Made by a program: the position numbers and the translations under genes. From contig NQOF01000003.1 in the NCBI GenBank assembly GCA_002270465.1, positions 496,001 to 560,000 on the forward strand: a stretch of DNA of 64,000 bases, written 5' to 3'. Under the pieces are notes generated by a model. That model made no database searches, was not told the DNA's origin, and saw nothing but the letters and a program-made list of their open reading frames with translations. The DNA comes from Blautia hominis (GTDB lineage: Bacteria; Bacillota; Clostridia; Lachnospirales; Lachnospiraceae). This document shows positions 17,035 through 25,120 of this stretch, in pieces (positions within the stretch are counted from its first letter, which is position 1; each line of letters starts with the position of its first letter).

Positions 17035-17184
17035 TAATTAAAGATGCTGCGGAATCTCGGGAGTTTCTTTTTAATGAATATAGACGGGAAGATGTTGTGT
17101 AAGAACACAGCGCAACCATATAGGAAAGACCCCCATGTGGGTAACCATACAGATATAGATAGAACATCGCAAAGGATAAAAACA

Positions 17185-17763
17185 ATGAAAAGTTTACTGA
17201 TTATAGGTACAGGCGGTCATGGAAAGGTAGTGGCTGAGGTTGCCAAAGATATCGGATATGAAGAAGTCGCTTTTCTGGATGACAACGTTCCTGAGTCAAT
17301 CGGAAAAGTATCTGAAATTGAAAAGTTCAAAGATGAATACAGCGAAGCTTTTGTAGGAATTGGAAACAATAAGCTGCGCGGAGAGTTGATTCAAAAGCTA
17401 CAGGACTACGGTTTTACCGTTCCGGTTCTGATTCATACGAGCGCTTATATCAGCAGAACAGCAAAGATAGACATCGGTACAGTTGTGGAGCCGAAAGCTA
17501 TTGTGAATGCGAATAGTCATATTGGTGCAGGCTGTATTATTTCAGTTGGTGCTATTGTGGATCACGATGTAGAAATAGGTGCTTGCTGTCACGTTAATGC
17601 AGGAACAATCGTAAAGGCTGGCGGTAAGATTGAGAGCTTTAGAAAACTGGAAGCCGGAGAAGTTGTACCGGGATATGGTTCAGCGCTTGTAAGGGCGAAC
17701 AGTAGTAGTGGATTTGTGAAAGAGTATGAAGAACAGACCGGGAAAGAGGTTAGTTTCTTTTGA
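17185..17763 (+). CDS. Sugar O/N-acyltransferase, NeuD/PglD family
   Basis: 192 residues. N-terminal Rossmann-like sugar-nucleotide domain (LLIIGTGGHGKVVAEVA), then left-handed beta-helix hexapeptide repeats (IGAGCIISVGAIVDHDVEIGACCHVNAGTIV). PglD members acetylate the 4-amino group of UDP-4-amino sugars using acetyl-CoA; NeuD members act on sialic acid. His in VDHDVEIG is the expected catalytic base. ATG 17185 is used because AAAGGA lies 8 bases before it; an upstream extension of 47 codons has no family match. Placed between a PglF-like dehydratase and a PglC-like transferase, a role in making a bacillosamine-type priming sugar is likely. Confidence 0.85.
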   Translation: MKSLLIIGTGGHGKVVAEVAKDIGYEEVAFLDDNVPESIGKVSEIEKFKDEYSEAFVGIGNNKLRGELIQKLQDYGFTVPVLIHTSAYISRTAKIDIGTVVEPKAIVNANSHIGAGCIISVGAIVDHDVEIGACCHVNAGTIVKAGGKIESFRKLEAGEVVPGYGSALVRANSSSGFVKEYEEQTGKEVSFF

Positions 17764-17838
17764 ATAGATGGAGTACACATCCTTATAGAGGATTGTCGAT
17801 TCCAGAATTATTAAGGGGTACGAGAGGAAAGAGTCTTT

Positions 17839-18465
17839 ATGTATAGGAAATATATTAAAAGATTAATTGATATTGTTTTAGCCCTGTTGGGATTAATTGT
17901 GGCCTCTTGGCTGTATCTGATCATCATGATTGCGATTGAGATTGATGACCCGGGGCCTGTGTTCTTTACACAGAAGCGTGTAGGAATACATAAAAAGCAT
18001 TTCCAGCTAGCTAAGTTTCGTTCAATGAAAATGTCCACACCGCACGATATGCCTACCCATCTGTTGGAAAATCCTGAGCAGTATATCACACGAGTGGGAA
18101 AATTTTTGCGTAAAACGTCCCTAGATGAAATTCCGCAGCTCTGGAACATTTTGAAGGGCGATATGAGTGTAATCGGTCCGAGACCGGCTCTGTGGAATCA
18201 GTATGACCTGTTGGAAGAAAGAGGTAAATACGGAGCAAATGATGTGAAGCCGGGACTTTCAGGTTGGGCACAGATTTGTGGTCGCGATGAGTTGGAGATT
18301 AAGGACAAGGCGAGACTAGATGGAGAGTACGTTCAGAAGATGAGTTTCCTTTTTGACTGTCGTTGCTTTTTTGGTACTGTGATTAGCGCATTGAGGGGTG
18401 ATGGTGTTGTTGAAGGTGGCACTGGCGAGATGAAGAGGGAACAGGCGATTGATAGTAAAAAGTAA
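17839..18465 (+). CDS. Initiating sugar-phosphate transferase, PglC type
   Basis: 208 residues, close to the minimal monotopic phosphoglycosyl transferase. It moves a sugar-1-phosphate from UDP-sugar to undecaprenyl phosphate at the cytoplasmic face and starts the repeat unit. Visible: the N-terminal re-entrant hydrophobic segment (IDIVLALLGLIVASWLYLI), PVFFTQKRVG, KFRSM, the catalytic Asp-Glu pair in TSLDEIPQLWN, and SVIGPRPAL. The C-terminal 20 residues are an unusual charged tail. AGAGGAAAG precedes ATG 17839. It follows the PglD-like gene with a 75-base gap, and glycosyltransferases follow it. Confidence 0.93.
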   Translation: MYRKYIKRLIDIVLALLGLIVASWLYLIIMIAIEIDDPGPVFFTQKRVGIHKKHFQLAKFRSMKMSTPHDMPTHLLENPEQYITRVGKFLRKTSLDEIPQLWNILKGDMSVIGPRPALWNQYDLLEERGKYGANDVKPGLSGWAQICGRDELEIKDKARLDGEYVQKMSFLFDCRCFFGTVISALRGDGVVEGGTGEMKREQAIDSKK

Positions 18466-18480
18466 GAAAGATGGAGTTGT

Positions 18481-19395
18481 ATGGATACAATAAGGACAAC
18501 GCAAGATGTACTGGTTAGTATAATTATTGCCACATATCATAGGGATAATGAATTGCATGAGGCTCTTATTTCCTTAACAAAGCAGACCTATAAATATATA
18601 GATGTCATTGTTGTGGATGATAATGCAGATACAGAATGGAATGCAACGGTAGCCTCACATATTGAAAGAATCCGACGGGAAAACGACCTCTCTATTCTCT
18701 ACATCAAAAATGAGTGCAATCTAGGATCTGCTGCGACGAGAAATAGAGGTATTAAGGCAGCAAAAGGAAAATATATTACTTTTCTGGATGATGACGATGT
18801 ATATCTTCCAAGGAAAATTGAAATGCAACTTAAGGATATAATAGCCGTGAATGCAGATTATGGATTAACTGATTTATATCTGTATAATGAAAAAGAAGAA
18901 GTTATTGATAAACGCATTCGTTCTTATATTAAGAATACAAGCACAAAAGAACTTATGAGGTATCATCTTTTATATCATATGACGGGAACAGATACTTTAA
19001 TGTTCAAAACAGAGTATTTAAGAAAAATAGGTGGATTTCCTGGAAGTGATATAGGTGACGAATTTTATCTTATGAAGGAAGCAGTTCTTGGTGGAGGAAA
19101 ATTCGTATATTCTCCTCATTGTTATGTGAAAGCCTATGTTCATACTGGAGAAACAGCCGGACTCTCCAGTGGGCAAAGGAAAATAGATGGAGAAAATAAC
19201 CTTTATGAAGAAAAGAAAAGGTATTTCAATTTCTTGAGCAAAAAAGATATTAGGTATGTAGAGATGCGGCACTATGCGGTAATTGCGTTTGCTGAACTGC
19301 GCACGAAAAGATATGGAGCCTTTGTTTTAGATGCAGTTAAAGCATTTTCTTCATCTCCAATAGCGTGTGTTTATATGTTTTTAGAACATAGATAA
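18481..19395 (+). CDS. Glycosyltransferase family 2
   Basis: 304 residues, GT-A fold, predicted to add a sugar to the lipid-linked repeat unit at the cytoplasmic face. The N-terminal nucleotide-binding motif VSIIIATYHRDNELHEAL, the VDDNADTE segment and the metal-binding FLDDDDVYLPRKIE are all present. No transmembrane helix, so not a processive synthase. Start ATG 18481 follows GGAG at about 5 bases. From here the base composition becomes clearly more AT-rich than in the genes to the left, pointing to a separately acquired block. Confidence 0.88.
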   Translation: MDTIRTTQDVLVSIIIATYHRDNELHEALISLTKQTYKYIDVIVVDDNADTEWNATVASHIERIRRENDLSILYIKNECNLGSAATRNRGIKAAKGKYITFLDDDDVYLPRKIEMQLKDIIAVNADYGLTDLYLYNEKEEVIDKRIRSYIKNTSTKELMRYHLLYHMTGTDTLMFKTEYLRKIGGFPGSDIGDEFYLMKEAVLGGGKFVYSPHCYVKAYVHTGETAGLSSGQRKIDGENNLYEEKKRYFNFLSKKDIRYVEMRHYAVIAFAELRTKRYGAFVLDAVKAFSSSPIACVYMFLEHR

Positions 19396-19408
19396 GGGGA
19401 TATAAGTA

Positions 19409-20632
19409 ATGAGAGTCTTATTATTAGGTGGAGTTTTTGATGACTCCCACAATGATGAAATTGTATCGAAAACACGTACATATGTTGAATATGCGGCTAA
19501 TAATTTTCAAAAAAAAATAATAGGCGGGTTGCAGGAATGTGGAATTGATCTTGAGGTAATTTCTGCACCTTTTATTGGAGCATATCCTAATGCATATGCA
19601 GACTGGTATTTTGATGGATTTGATCCTCGCGTAATAGATAATAGCGGTTATAAATATGTTAATTTTATTAATGTGTGGGGGATAAGAAATCTATCTAGGT
19701 CAAGGGCAGCTAGACGAGCGTTAAAGGATTTCATCGATTCAAATGATTCAGATAAACTTATTATCGTTTACACGTCTCATACACCATTAATTCAAGCTGC
19801 TAATTATGCTAAGAAAAAAGACAGTAGAATTAAAATTTGTTTAGTGGTTCCAGATTTGCCACAATATATGAATTTGGCAGATAACGTGTCAACTGTTTAC
19901 AAGATTATGAAAAAGTTTGATGTTAAAGCGTTTCAAAAAGAAAATGCGTTGGTGGATTCCTACGTTATTTTAACTGAACCAATGGCTGAAGATTTAAAAA
20001 TTGGGAAAAGGCCATATTGTGTGGTTGAGGGGATTTATCAGGAAGTATGTCGAACAAACTTGGAAAGAGAAAACACGGATATTAGAACAATTGTATATAC
20101 AGGAAAACTGGATAGAAGTTTTGGAATCATGAATCTAGTAGACGCGTTTATGAAAATTGATGATGAAAATCTCCGACTTTTGATCTGCGGTAGTGGAGAA
20201 GAAAAAGAAAATGTCATAAGATGTATAGAACAAGACAAGCGTATCCTATATAAAGGTCAGGTTACGTCGGATGTGGCCAGACAGTATATTCTGGAGGGTG
20301 ATGTCCTTGTAAATCCCAGACAAAATAATTCGGACTATACGAAATATTCATTCCCTTCGAAAATTATTGATTACCTTGCTACCGGTAATCCGGTTGTTGC
20401 ATATAAATTGGACGGCATGCCGAAACAGTATCGTGATTTTATTTACTTTGTTCCAGATGATACGGTCGAAGCGCTGAAAAAAACAATTATGGAAGTTTTA
20501 TACGGTGATGAGGAAATAAGAATTATAAAATCACAAAAAGCATTACAATATTTGCAAAGTGGCATTTCTCAGAAAGAAGTAGCAAAGAAAATTCTTTTTA
20601 TGAATGTTGAAAAGGATTTTACAGGAGTATGA
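19409..20632 (+). CDS. Glycosyltransferase family 4
   Basis: 407 residues, GT-B fold. The C-terminal donor half is recognisable (TIVYTGKLDRSFGIMNLVDAF, LLICGSGEEKENV, YSFPSKIIDYLATGNPVVAYKLDGMP), while the N-terminal acceptor half is specific. AAGGGGAT stands before ATG 19409. A run of nine A at 19509-19517 (codons QKKI near residue 35) is a possible slippage site but is in frame here. It lies 13 bases after the GT2 gene, so the two are co-translated. Confidence 0.87.
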   Translation: MRVLLLGGVFDDSHNDEIVSKTRTYVEYAANNFQKKIIGGLQECGIDLEVISAPFIGAYPNAYADWYFDGFDPRVIDNSGYKYVNFINVWGIRNLSRSRAARRALKDFIDSNDSDKLIIVYTSHTPLIQAANYAKKKDSRIKICLVVPDLPQYMNLADNVSTVYKIMKKFDVKAFQKENALVDSYVILTEPMAEDLKIGKRPYCVVEGIYQEVCRTNLERENTDIRTIVYTGKLDRSFGIMNLVDAFMKIDDENLRLLICGSGEEKENVIRCIEQDKRILYKGQVTSDVARQYILEGDVLVNPRQNNSDYTKYSFPSKIIDYLATGNPVVAYKLDGMPKQYRDFIYFVPDDTVEALKKTIMEVLYGDEEIRIIKSQKALQYLQSGISQKEVAKKILFMNVEKDFTGV

Positions 20633-20654
20633 AAGCTAAGAAGAGGGGAAATAA

Positions 20655-21209
20655 ATGATTTGGATGGTTGGTATGTTATTCACAAAGATAGAAAATTTGA
20701 TTGAGCGATTCAAGATGCAATATGTTCTTTATTGTTTATCTGAGCATGGAACAAACTGTCATCTAGATGGTAAAAGTACAATAACAGCTCCTACTATTCA
20801 TATGGGCAATAATGTTTTTATTGGGGGGGGGGCTACACTCATTTCTACCGGTGCGCATATTTATATTGGTAATAATGTTATGTTTGGCCCGAATGTTTCA
20901 ATTGTTACTGGAAATCATCGAACAGATGTCATTGGAAAGTATATGATTGACGTAAAGGAAAAAAGAGAAGTGGATGATCAAGATGTCATTATTGAAGATG
21001 ATGTTTGGGTTGGCATGGGAGCGGTTATCTTAAAAGGTGTTACGATTGGAAAAGGTTCAGTAATCGGTGCAGGTGCTATTATAGCAAAAAATGTTGAACC
21101 GTATTCAATTGTATCAAACAAACAAGAGCTAAGGATTAAAAAACGCTTCAGTGATGATGAAATTGTGGAACATGAAAAGTGTTTAAGGAAGAGGTACAGT
21201 GATGAGTGA
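20655..21209 (+). CDS. Hexapeptide-repeat acyltransferase with in-frame G10 tract
   Basis: 184 residues of the WcaF/maltose-acetyltransferase-like left-handed beta-helix family; expected to O-acetylate a polysaccharide sugar using acetyl-CoA. Visible repeats: NNVFIGGGATLIST, YIGNNVMFGPNVSIVTGNHR (with the catalytic His), IEDDVWVGMGAVILKGVTIGKGSVIGAGAI. Codons 57-60 are GGG GGG GGG GCT, a run of ten G at 20823-20832 that is in frame here (gene on). In an AT-rich gene such a run is a likely slipped-strand switch. AGGGGAAAT precedes ATG 20655. The next gene starts at a GTGA overlap and also carries a G tract. Confidence 0.88.
   Translation: MIWMVGMLFTKIENLIERFKMQYVLYCLSEHGTNCHLDGKSTITAPTIHMGNNVFIGGGATLISTGAHIYIGNNVMFGPNVSIVTGNHRTDVIGKYMIDVKEKREVDDQDVIIEDDVWVGMGAVILKGVTIGKGSVIGAGAIIAKNVEPYSIVSNKQELRIKKRFSDDEIVEHEKCLRKRYSDE
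20823..20832 (+). repeat. Homopolymeric G10 tract inside the acyltransferase gene
   Basis: Ten consecutive G bases within codons 57-60 of the hexapeptide acyltransferase. Gain or loss of one or two bases would truncate the protein shortly after residue 60; here the frame is open. Confidence 0.95.
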
Positions 21210-22260
21210 AAAAGGCAGGTATAAATGGATTGATTCATGTAAGAGGATACGGAGCACTCGCTGTATTAATGTGCCATTTGATACAGTGGCTTATATCAAA
21301 AAGCATGATATCAGCTAATAGTGTGACAGACAGTCTGTTGAATGGTGCGCGGGCGGTTCAGATGTTTTATATTATTTCAGGTTTTACCGTATTTCTTTCG
21401 CTTGCAAGAGCACAAGAATGGGTGGGGGGGGGTACGGCCCGTATTTGAGGAAGAAATATCTGAGATTATTCCCTACATATGCCCTGATGGTTTTGGTTTA
21501 TTATTTAGTAGGAAATGGATATTCAGTTAATTCATTTACACAAGACAGTGTCTTAATAAGGCCCATAGGAATTATATTGAATATCCTTGGATTGCATGGA
21601 TTCAGCCCAATCTGGATAAACGCGGTTGTACCAGGTGGTTGGTATGTCGGTATTATTTGGATATACACTTGTTTGGCCCCTTTGTTGTTCAGAATTATTA
21701 GGACGACTTCGTCAGCAGTGAAATGTGTATTTGCGGGTCTTTTATTTAGAATTGCTTTTCACGTAATATGTAATCATTTATTGTTAGATGCTATCATTAG
21801 CGAATGGGCGGATATGTTTATTATAAATCAGTTTGTATTTTTGGCATTGGGGCAACTCCTGTACTTTTTTATCATTAAACGCGAGTTTCGTGTTCACATG
21901 ACAGACCATATATTGTTGGCAGCTATGCTGATATATGTTGCGCTTCAAAAAGACACACTGATGGTATGGGCATTTGTTATTATTCTTATAGTAGTTTTGT
22001 TGACTGTTTTAGAAGACACGATTTTTGTGAATAAAGTGGCTTTATGGTTAGGAAAGTATTCGTATGAAATTTATTTGAGCCATATATTTGTTATGTATTA
22101 TATATGCCAGATTCCATTTTTGAAATTTGAGAATCGGTATATAACGATAGGGGTGGCGTATATTGTCTGTGCAGTGGTAACGATTGTGTTTTCGGTAATA
22201 CTGCATAAATTAGTTGGAATTATAATGAACAAATTAAAGAGTTTGTCTATTGTAAAATAA
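21206..22260 (+). pseudogene. Acyltransferase 3 family membrane protein, frameshifted at a G9 tract (switched off or phase-variable)
   Basis: Two overlapping frames make one protein. The first (GTG 21206 to stop 21448) gives the start of an acyltransferase-3 protein (HVRGYGALAVLMCHL, with the catalytic His, then ARAVQMFYIISGFTVFLSLARA). The second (open from 21418 to 22260) continues with YGPYLRKKYLRLFPTYALMV and about eight membrane helices to the C-terminus. They join at nine G bases (21424-21432). With G7 or G10 the gene would be one continuous frame of about 350 codons reading EW-V-G(n)-YGPYLRK. The protein would O-acylate a polysaccharide sugar at the membrane. The GTG start overlaps the upstream stop as GTGA. 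A simple sequencing or assembly error in the G run is the main alternative to phase variation. Confidence 0.85.
21424..21432 (+). repeat. Homopolymeric G9 tract at the frameshift point
   Basis: Nine G bases (after GGT at 21421-21423) at the join between the two halves of the acyltransferase-3 gene. One base more, or two fewer, restores the frame. Confidence 0.95.
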
Positions 22261-22278
22261 AATGTGGGAGCTATGCAA

Positions 22279-23223
22279 ATGAATAGATTGGAATACCTCA
22301 TTGCAAAACTGAAAAATCTTTTCTGGTGTACGATTCGAAAAATAATGGGGCATCAAAAATTTAAAAGAAATAAATATTATGACAAGCCGATTAAGGGAGT
22401 CGATGAATCTAACAGGTATATTTTTGAAATGTTGAAATCGGGAGATCCGTTTTTGGCTGCCAGATTTGGGGATGCCGAGTTAAGGGTCCTTGTATATACT
22501 CTTGAAAACGACTTGAAACTTCGCAAAGGTTACCCGGATTATATCAAAAAAGCAATGCATTTGAATGCAGGCTTTTTTCCGACAGACGAAGAGAATTTGT
22601 TGAAGTTTGGGCATCTTTTGTGGGAATCGAGCAAATCGGTTGATGTTTTCGGAGTATGGTTTAACCTGCTTGAGGATTATGTGATTCATAAAACAAGTCC
22701 AGATGCAGAATTGGTAGAATTAATAGGTCTGGAGCCTTATAGAAGCAAAAATCCGTGGAGTAAGGCATTAGAGCACAAAAAGGTACTCGTGGTACATCCA
22801 TTTGAGGAATCAATACAGCATCAATATACTATTCATGATAAGCTCTTTCAAAATCCAGAGGTCTTGCCAGATTTTGAACTGCTGACTTATAAGGCTGTTC
22901 AGACCAATGCTGGGGGAAGTTGTGAATATGCGACATGGTTTGAAGCGTTGGATCACATGTTCGAAGAAATCAAGCAACTTGATTTTGATGTGGCTATTAT
23001 AGGATGCGGAGCATATGGATTGCCGCTAGCGGCAAAAATGAAAGCATTAAATAAACAGGTTATCCATCTTGCTGGGGCAACACAAGTGATGTTTGGAATT
23101 CGCGGTGCTCGGTGGGATGTACGTCCAGAGATGCAACAGTATTTTAACGAATATTGGATTAGACCTTCTAAAAGTGAGAAGCCTAAAGATGCGAAAAGTG
23201 TAGAAGGCGGTTGTTATTGGTAA
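22279..23223 (+). CDS. GT-D fold glycosyltransferase (DUF1792 type)
   Basis: 314 residues. Belongs to the glycosyltransferase fold D group, first known from glycan assembly on streptococcal serine-rich proteins and found in many capsule loci. The metal/nucleotide motif DxE is visible in LAARFGDAELRVL, and the C-terminal Rossmann-like part reads VAIIGCGAYGLPLAAKMKALNKQVIHLAGATQVMFGIRGARW. ATG 22279 is preferred: GGGAG lies about 8 bases before it, while an in-frame GTG at 22264 and ATG 22273 have poor spacing. It transfers a sugar in repeat-unit assembly; the exact linkage is unknown. Confidence 0.85.
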   Translation: MNRLEYLIAKLKNLFWCTIRKIMGHQKFKRNKYYDKPIKGVDESNRYIFEMLKSGDPFLAARFGDAELRVLVYTLENDLKLRKGYPDYIKKAMHLNAGFFPTDEENLLKFGHLLWESSKSVDVFGVWFNLLEDYVIHKTSPDAELVELIGLEPYRSKNPWSKALEHKKVLVVHPFEESIQHQYTIHDKLFQNPEVLPDFELLTYKAVQTNAGGSCEYATWFEALDHMFEEIKQLDFDVAIIGCGAYGLPLAAKMKALNKQVIHLAGATQVMFGIRGARWDVRPEMQQYFNEYWIRPSKSEKPKDAKSVEGGCYW

Positions 23224-23224
23224 G

Positions 23225-24304
23225 ATGAGTAAAGTAAAAGTATTGCATCAAGTGTTAGATCCGTCTGGAACGGGTGGAGTTAGTGCTGAATATAGAGCAC
23301 TTAAGAATTCTAAATTGACAGAGATATATGATTTTGAACCAATGGTCTTGAATAACTTTTATGCTGGACTGAATTTGCATGATATTATGTTCTATTATAA
23401 GTATATAAAGAAAGTTAATCCGGATATTATCCATGTGAGAGGTGCTGCAATTGATGGTTTGAATGCTATTATTGCGGCAAAATTGACACATAAAGGAAAA
23501 ATACTTGTAACAGTTCACGGTATGTATAGCGATTTGGTTTATATTAGTCCGCTAAAAAAATGGATTTGCAAAAATATAATCGAACGCCTGTCATTCCAAT
23601 TGGCAGATGGCATTTCATGCGTTTGCCGACATGCAGCGGAGCGTGAATATTTCAAACCGTATGGTAAAAAAATGCTTCCTTTTGTATATAACCGGATGCC
23701 TCATTTTGATTTAAATATGAAAGAACAATATCGAGACGAAATTCGAAGACAATATAATATTCTGAAAGATGACATTGTTGGAATTTATGTTGGTAGAATG
23801 ACCCGGGAAAAAGGCTTGGAGACCTTACTTGAGAGTTTAAATCGGCTGAAACAAGACTGGCCTGAGAAATTTACAGTTTTATTCGTGGGAGATGGAGACT
23901 TTAGAACAAAAATGGAACAAGCCTGTGTACAAATTTCGAATCGTATCCGATTTGCTGGTAATCAGAGTGATGTTGAAAAATACTATGCGGCAGGTGACTT
24001 TTTTCTTCAACCGTCTTTGCATGAAAACCATTCGATTTCGTTGCTTGAGGCCTGTGCAGCTGGTTTGCCGTGTATAGCGACGGACTGTGGTGGAAATGCT
24101 GAAATTGTAGAAGAAGGTATTACTGGTATTGTTATTCCGATTAGAGATGAGAAGGCATTAAGTGCAGCGATTTACACGATGTGTCAGGATGAAACAAGAA
24201 ACTGGTATGCAAAGAATATATATAAATCAGATTATAGTAGATTTTCGGACGAAGCGGTAGATGATGTGCTGGGTGAAGTATATAAAAAATTGATGGAGAA
24301 ATGA
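23225..24304 (+). CDS. Glycosyltransferase family 4
   Basis: 359 residues, GT-B fold. N-terminal half with LDPSGTGGVSAEYRAL and IIHVRGAAIDGLNAIIAAKLTHKGKILVTVHG; donor half with VGIYVGRMTREKGLETLLESL, the LFVGDGDFRTKME segment and the E-x7-E-type motif in HENHSISLLEACAAGLPCIATDCGGNAEIVEEG. Starts two bases after the preceding stop and ends in an ATGA overlap with the next gene, so it is translated in a tight operon. Confidence 0.92.
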   Translation: MSKVKVLHQVLDPSGTGGVSAEYRALKNSKLTEIYDFEPMVLNNFYAGLNLHDIMFYYKYIKKVNPDIIHVRGAAIDGLNAIIAAKLTHKGKILVTVHGMYSDLVYISPLKKWICKNIIERLSFQLADGISCVCRHAAEREYFKPYGKKMLPFVYNRMPHFDLNMKEQYRDEIRRQYNILKDDIVGIYVGRMTREKGLETLLESLNRLKQDWPEKFTVLFVGDGDFRTKMEQACVQISNRIRFAGNQSDVEKYYAAGDFFLQPSLHENHSISLLEACAAGLPCIATDCGGNAEIVEEGITGIVIPIRDEKALSAAIYTMCQDETRNWYAKNIYKSDYSRFSDEAVDDVLGEVYKKLMEK

Positions 24305-25092
24305 AGATGCTTGATAAAATATCTATCATATACAATACATGCGATAAGTATGAAAGCTTATGGCCAGGTTTTTTTACGCAATTTTACAAATACTGGCCGA
24401 ATTGCACGAATGACATTGTTTTAAATACAGAGACAAAAACATATGAACATGAAGGTTTGAATATCAAAAGACCCAACACATATAGTGATGGATGCTCATG
24501 GAGTCAACGATTGATAAATTCGTTGAACAGTGTCAAAACACCATACATAGTAATGATTTTAGATGACTTTTATTTGAAATCGCCGGTCAACTTGGAAAAA
24601 TTAACTCAATGTGTACAGCGAATGGATAAGGACCCTGATATTAAGTTATTTACATTTGGATGGCAGCCAGGCCCTAATAGAGAGGATATAGCAGATTTTG
24701 ACTTTGAATTGCGTGGCAGGTTTGCAAAATACAGAGTGAATGCACAGATTGGTTTATGGCGAGTTAGCTACTTAAAGAAAATAATGAGGACATATGAAAA
24801 TCCTTGGCAGTTTGAGTTGAATGGAAGCTTTCGTAGCTCTTTAGTCGGTGGAAAGTTGTATGCACTAAAGAAAGATGCCCCATTAGTCTTTGATTATGAT
24901 TGGGGATTTTTAATTGTTCGCGGAAGGTTAAATCGTAAGGTTGCTAATTATTTTACTGAATATGAAGGGCTAAATATGAGCTTACCTTTTGAAGATTTTA
25001 TAAAAGAAGAATATGTTCCACCATCTGGGTCGCGCTTTCTGAGAATGGTGAAATACTTTACTGAAATGGTAGGTTCCATTTTTAGAAAGTAG
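24301..25092 (+). CDS. Putative glycosyltransferase of the polysaccharide locus
   Basis: 263 residues. I recognise no named family with certainty. The order of elements suggests a GT-A fold: a start like KISIIYNTCDKYESLWPGFFTQFYKYWP, an acidic DD motif in PYIVMILDDFYLKSP around residue 90 where the metal-binding DxD of such enzymes is found, then FAKYRVNAQIGLWRVSYLKKIM, similar to the acceptor part of family 2-like proteins. Starts inside the previous stop (ATGA). No membrane helix and no signal peptide. Glycosyl transfer to the growing repeat unit is inferred from context. Confidence 0.65.
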   Translation: MKMLDKISIIYNTCDKYESLWPGFFTQFYKYWPNCTNDIVLNTETKTYEHEGLNIKRPNTYSDGCSWSQRLINSLNSVKTPYIVMILDDFYLKSPVNLEKLTQCVQRMDKDPDIKLFTFGWQPGPNREDIADFDFELRGRFAKYRVNAQIGLWRVSYLKKIMRTYENPWQFELNGSFRSSLVGGKLYALKKDAPLVFDYDWGFLIVRGRLNRKVANYFTEYEGLNMSLPFEDFIKEEYVPPSGSRFLRMVKYFTEMVGSIFRK

Positions 25093-25120
25093 GAATGTGT
25101 TCTGCATAGGAGTAGTCGCT

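Noticed and set aside
19509-19517. A9 tract in a GT4 gene as a third contingency site
   Set aside because: Poly-A runs are common in AT-rich genes and this one is in frame; without read data it does not stand out.
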